DNA from: Ardenticatenaceae bacterium
Lineage (GTDB): Bacteria; Chloroflexota; Anaerolineae; Promineifilales; Promineifilaceae
Length of the DNA stretch: 64,000 nt
NCBI GenBank assembly: GCA_011525915.1
Contig: WYBM01000088.1
Coordinates: forward strand, 1-64,000
Direction of reading: 5' to 3'
Notes under the pieces: generated by a model
Told to the model about the DNA's origin: nothing
Databases searched by the model: none
The model's input: the letters and a program-made list of their open reading frames with translations, nothing else
Translations under genes and position numbers: made by a program
In this document: positions 62,145 to 64,000 of the stretch, in pieces
Layout of the letters: each line of letters begins with the position of its first letter
How positions within the stretch are numbered: the first letter of the stretch is position 1

Positions 62145-63131
62145 TTAGTTTTCACCTTTAGCAGCCTGGTAGATAGCCTCTAAAAGCGACATCTCACCCT
62201 GAGCATCATCAGTCAATGTCCAGATCATGATGCCCGAAGCCTGGTCTAACGCCAGTTGTGTCTTTTGCTGTATGGTGGGGATGCCATTGTAATAGACAAC
62301 ATTGCCGAAGCGCTCATGCTGATCCTGATAGGCGGCGGCAGGATCAGCCTCTACCAGTTCACGGTAAGGGGTATACGGCGAACGGCCGTAAAAGGGCACA
62401 CCCAGCACCGTCTTTTCTGGCGGCAGCCCACGTCCCTGCCAGTATGCCAATGCGTCTTGGGCATACTCAAACGGCGCATGGTGGCCTTCACTTTGGTCAT
62501 AGACCATCAGGTTAAGAAAGTCCACCTCATCAAAAACGGCCGTATCTACCCCTTCACCGTACACCCCCAAGGCCACCACCGCCGCCGTCAGCAATTTACC
62601 ACGCGCCCGCATTTCCACACCAAGCGCCTTCATCAGATGAACAAAATTTTGGGCCGAATCCGGCGACACGGCGGCCGGGTCAGGGTATTCCCAATCCATA
62701 TCTACCCCATCCAGGTTGTACTTTTCTACAAAGGCAAGCAAGGCTTGCACCAACGTGTCGCGCGCTAACGGATTGGCCGCCAACGTTTCAAACGTCTCAT
62801 CATGTCCCCACCCCCCCACGGAAATAAGCACTTTGACATCATGGGCATGGGCTTCGGCCACCAGTTGGTCAATCTTCCAACCATTGGCGATGGGCTTAAG
62901 CGTGCCATCGGCGTTAGGGATGACAAAGGCATAATTAATGTGTGTCAGCTTGTCAAAAGGCACCTGTTCTACGATGACGCTGCCGGTGACATACCCAATG
63001 ATCCGGAAAGGGGGCGGCGGCACGGCCGTCACCGTGGGTAATGGCGGCGTGGGAGCAGCTGTCTGACGGCACGCCGCCAAAACAGCCAGGAAAATAAAAC
63101 ATAACACAGCTAAACGTTTATGGTTGACCAT
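62145..63131 (-). CDS. GH18-family lipoprotein
   Basis: A 328-residue lipoprotein with lipobox LAAC (Cys21) and a Pro/Thr linker. The mature part is a glycoside hydrolase family 18 barrel: VLISVGGWG, then the catalytic DGVDMDWEYP with acid Glu148, LNLMVYDQ, LGVPFYGRS and the closing MIWTLTDDAQG. It could cut chitin, peptidoglycan or similar beta-1,4-linked N-acetylglucosamine polymers, or bind glycans without cutting. It lies between the methyltransferase and a heptad-repeat spacer. Confidence 0.92.
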   Translation of the reverse strand: MVNHKRLAVLCFIFLAVLAACRQTAAPTPPLPTVTAVPPPPFRIIGYVTGSVIVEQVPFDKLTHINYAFVIPNADGTLKPIANGWKIDQLVAEAHAHDVKVLISVGGWGHDETFETLAANPLARDTLVQALLAFVEKYNLDGVDMDWEYPDPAAVSPDSAQNFVHLMKALGVEMRARGKLLTAAVVALGVYGEGVDTAVFDEVDFLNLMVYDQSEGHHAPFEYAQDALAYWQGRGLPPEKTVLGVPFYGRSPYTPYRELVEADPAAAYQDQHERFGNVVYYNGIPTIQQKTQLALDQASGIMIWTLTDDAQGEMSLLEAIYQAAKGEN

Positions 63132-63144
63132 AGGACCTACTTAG

Positions 63145-63253
63145 TTCAGTTGTCAGTGTTCAGTTGTCAGTATTCAGTTGTCAGTATTCAGTTGGGTATT
63201 CTTCCGCACTGATTACTGGACACCGATTACTGGACACTGATTACTGGACACCG
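63145..63253. repeat. Two heptad tandem arrays upstream of the GH18 gene
   Basis: TTCAGTTGTCAGTR (14 bases, two heptads) is repeated at 63145-63158, 63159-63172 and 63173-63186; then ATTACTGGACACYG at 63212-63225, 63226-63239 and 63240-63253. The first array is the reverse-complement style of the ACTGNNN heptads, the second the direct style, so the pair could fold into an imperfect hairpin. Clearest array of the family in this window. Confidence 0.9.
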
Positions 63254-63293
63254 ATGACCAATTACCTGGCAAAAGGCCAAACGCGGGCAGATG

Positions 63294-63539
63294 TTACGGG
63301 GCTGGTGAGTGTAGCACAGTCCCCATGACATCAAGCTGAAGGAGGCGTTCACCCCCGGCATCAGCCAGGACAAGTTGGTTGGTAGCCAGGTAAAAGCGGA
63401 ACGCCTGTGTGCTTTCTACCCCATCTGCCTGTGTAAAGACAAGCTGGCCCCATACGGCCGTGTCATCACGCCCTCTTAACCTCAGGGAAGCCCCCTGCCA
63501 GCGACAGTAATATACCAATGGTTTCATATCACACAGCAT
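63294..63539 (-). CDS. Small hypothetical protein
   Basis: An 81-residue frame starting at an ATG at 63539 or, more probably, at 63527 (MKPLVYYCRWQG). It reads as a compact beta-rich protein (SLRLRGRDDTAVWGQLVF, FRFYLATNQLVLADAGGERLLQLD) without membrane segments. No family is recognised and no ribosome site is evident. It sits 59 bases beyond the ABC exporter gene on the same strand and may be its cotranscribed companion. Confidence 0.5.
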   Translation of the reverse strand: MLCDMKPLVYYCRWQGASLRLRGRDDTAVWGQLVFTQADGVESTQAFRFYLATNQLVLADAGGERLLQLDVMGTVLHSPAP

Positions 63540-63598
63540 GCAGGGTTTTCAGGTGGTCTAACGCCACCTCACCACCCTTTGCAACCACCCGTTGCCGA

Positions 63599-64000
63599 TC
63601 ACGCCACCGCTTCATATTGCTCAAAAATACGCCGGTACGCGGGTGAGCTTTGCATCAATTGAGTGTGTGTTCCTTGGGCCACCAGCCGCCCTTTGCGCAT
63701 CACCAATACCAGGTCAGCCCAGCGAATTTGTGAGAGGCGATGGGTGATGAGAATTGTTGTCTGCCGGGCCGCTGCCTCTACAAGGGCCTGCTGAATCTGG
63801 TCTTCGGTGGCACTATCAACGGCACTGGTGGAATCATCCAAAATCAGGATATGTGGCTTTGTCAGGAAGGCCCGCGCCAGGGCAAGGCGCTGCCGCTGCC
63901 CACCGGACAACGTAACACCGCGTTCACCCACAATGGTATTGTAACCATCTGCAAAACTCATAATAAAATTATGTGCCTGGGCCGCTCTGGCGGCCTCTTC
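63599..64000 (-). CDS. ABC exporter ATP-binding domain, C-terminal part (runs off the window)
   Basis: The frame is open to the right edge; only the last ~133 residues are inside. They cover the region after the Q-loop: QAHNFIMSFADGYNTIVGERG, the signature LSGGQRQRLALARAFL, Walker B/D-loop ILILDDSTSAVD and the switch histidine in ILITHRLSQ. This is the MsbA/LmrA-type exporter family in which a membrane domain precedes the ATPase. The transported substance cannot be inferred. Confidence 0.93.
   Translation of the reverse strand, partial: EEAARAAQAHNFIMSFADGYNTIVGERGVTLSGGQRQRLALARAFLTKPHILILDDSTSAVDSATEDQIQQALVEAAARQTTILITHRLSQIRWADLVLVMRKGRLVAQGTHTQLMQSSPAYRRIFEQYEAVA

Larger units (their letters stand above)
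1..64000. repeat. Dispersed octamer palindrome ACGGCCGT, about 120 copies
   Basis: Reading the whole window I counted about 121 copies of ACGGCCGT (for example 236-243, 720-727, 1234-1241, 4345-4352, 7781-7788, 24002-24009, 55881-55930 region, 58100-58400 region). At this base composition one or two would be expected by chance. Copies with one changed end base (ACGGCCGC, ACGGCCGA, ACGGCCGG) number only about twenty-five, so the octamer itself, not the inner CGGCCG, is favoured. Copies fall in genes on both strands and in spacers. Being palindromic it reads the same on both strands. Function unknown; compare HIP1 (GCGATCGC) of cyanobacteria. Confidence 0.93.

Noticed and set aside
1..64000. 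tRNA, rRNA, CRISPR, insertion sequences, prophage
   Set aside because: No tRNA T-loop signatures with matching stems, no spaced repeats of CRISPR type and no transposase or integrase frames were seen by eye; a dedicated search could still find a tRNA.

Overview
This 64 kb window reads as a bacterial chromosome segment, probably from the phylum Chloroflexota (Anaerolineae/Ardenticatenia-like). The inference rests on Thr/Pro-rich lipoprotein linkers, secreted proteins ending in a short LP-hydrophobic-R/K-P tail, NBR1-type Ig domains, FtsK-less accessory content with many giant modular surface proteins, and a cyanobacteria-like SufR regulator beside sufCBD. No database search was possible. I saw no phage genes, transposases, tRNA/rRNA genes or CRISPR array. 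The sequence begins just downstream of sufD and ends inside an ABC exporter gene.

Layout. 0.3-5.1 kb: Fe-S cluster assembly (sufD, sufB, sufC on the minus strand; divergent sufR and a SufT/DUF59 gene), with two well-formed face-to-face sigma70-type promoters. 5.2-10.5 kb: glycosyltransferase, phosphoribosyltransferase, polyprenol/phytol-kinase-like membrane enzyme, double-GNAT protein, DUF3267 metalloprotease-like protein, Yip1 protein, Hsp20. 10.6-19.8 kb: surface and lipoprotein genes (a solute-binding/NBR1-Ig fusion, a META lipoprotein, CapA-like, NAGPA-like, SdrD-like) and a fatty acid desaturase. 20-31.5 kb: MOP/ANKH-like transporter, two 3-hydroxyacyl-CoA dehydrogenase homologues (one lacking the NAD motif), enoyl-CoA hydratase, a CpaE-like ATPase, a previously uncalled 37-residue membrane peptide, and a double effector-associated-domain/TPR membrane protein. 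31.6-41 kb: a Cys/Met PLP enzyme and a cation/amino-acid transport block (K+ channel, APC-Usp fusion, large APC permease, KimA-like K+ transporter). 41-48.8 kb: ALDH7 aldehyde dehydrogenase, HyuA-like hydantoinase/oxoprolinase, two related membrane proteins around an ASH-repeat surface protein. 48.9-57 kb: guaA and xpt (GMP synthesis/salvage), polyprenyl diphosphate synthase, hybrid GAF-PAS histidine kinase, peroxiredoxin-like protein, ClpC-like ATPase with a degenerate first AAA module. 57-64 kb: a 1398-residue modular secreted protein, methyltransferase, GH18 lipoprotein, small hypothetical, ABC exporter end.

Two genome-wide sequence habits overlie the genes. First, the octamer palindrome ACGGCCGT occurs about 120 times (by-eye count), one per ~530 bp, where one or two are expected; it lies in genes of all kinds and in spacers and imprints TAV, (D/N/Y/H)GR and RP on proteins. 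It resembles the HIP1 palindrome of cyanobacteria in behaviour, not in sequence. Second, spacers between genes repeatedly hold heptad-phased ACTGNNN repeats (at least seven sites), three of them forming a ~95 bp composite element with 11-12 bp inverted arms. These two are the observations I rate as most likely to be new.
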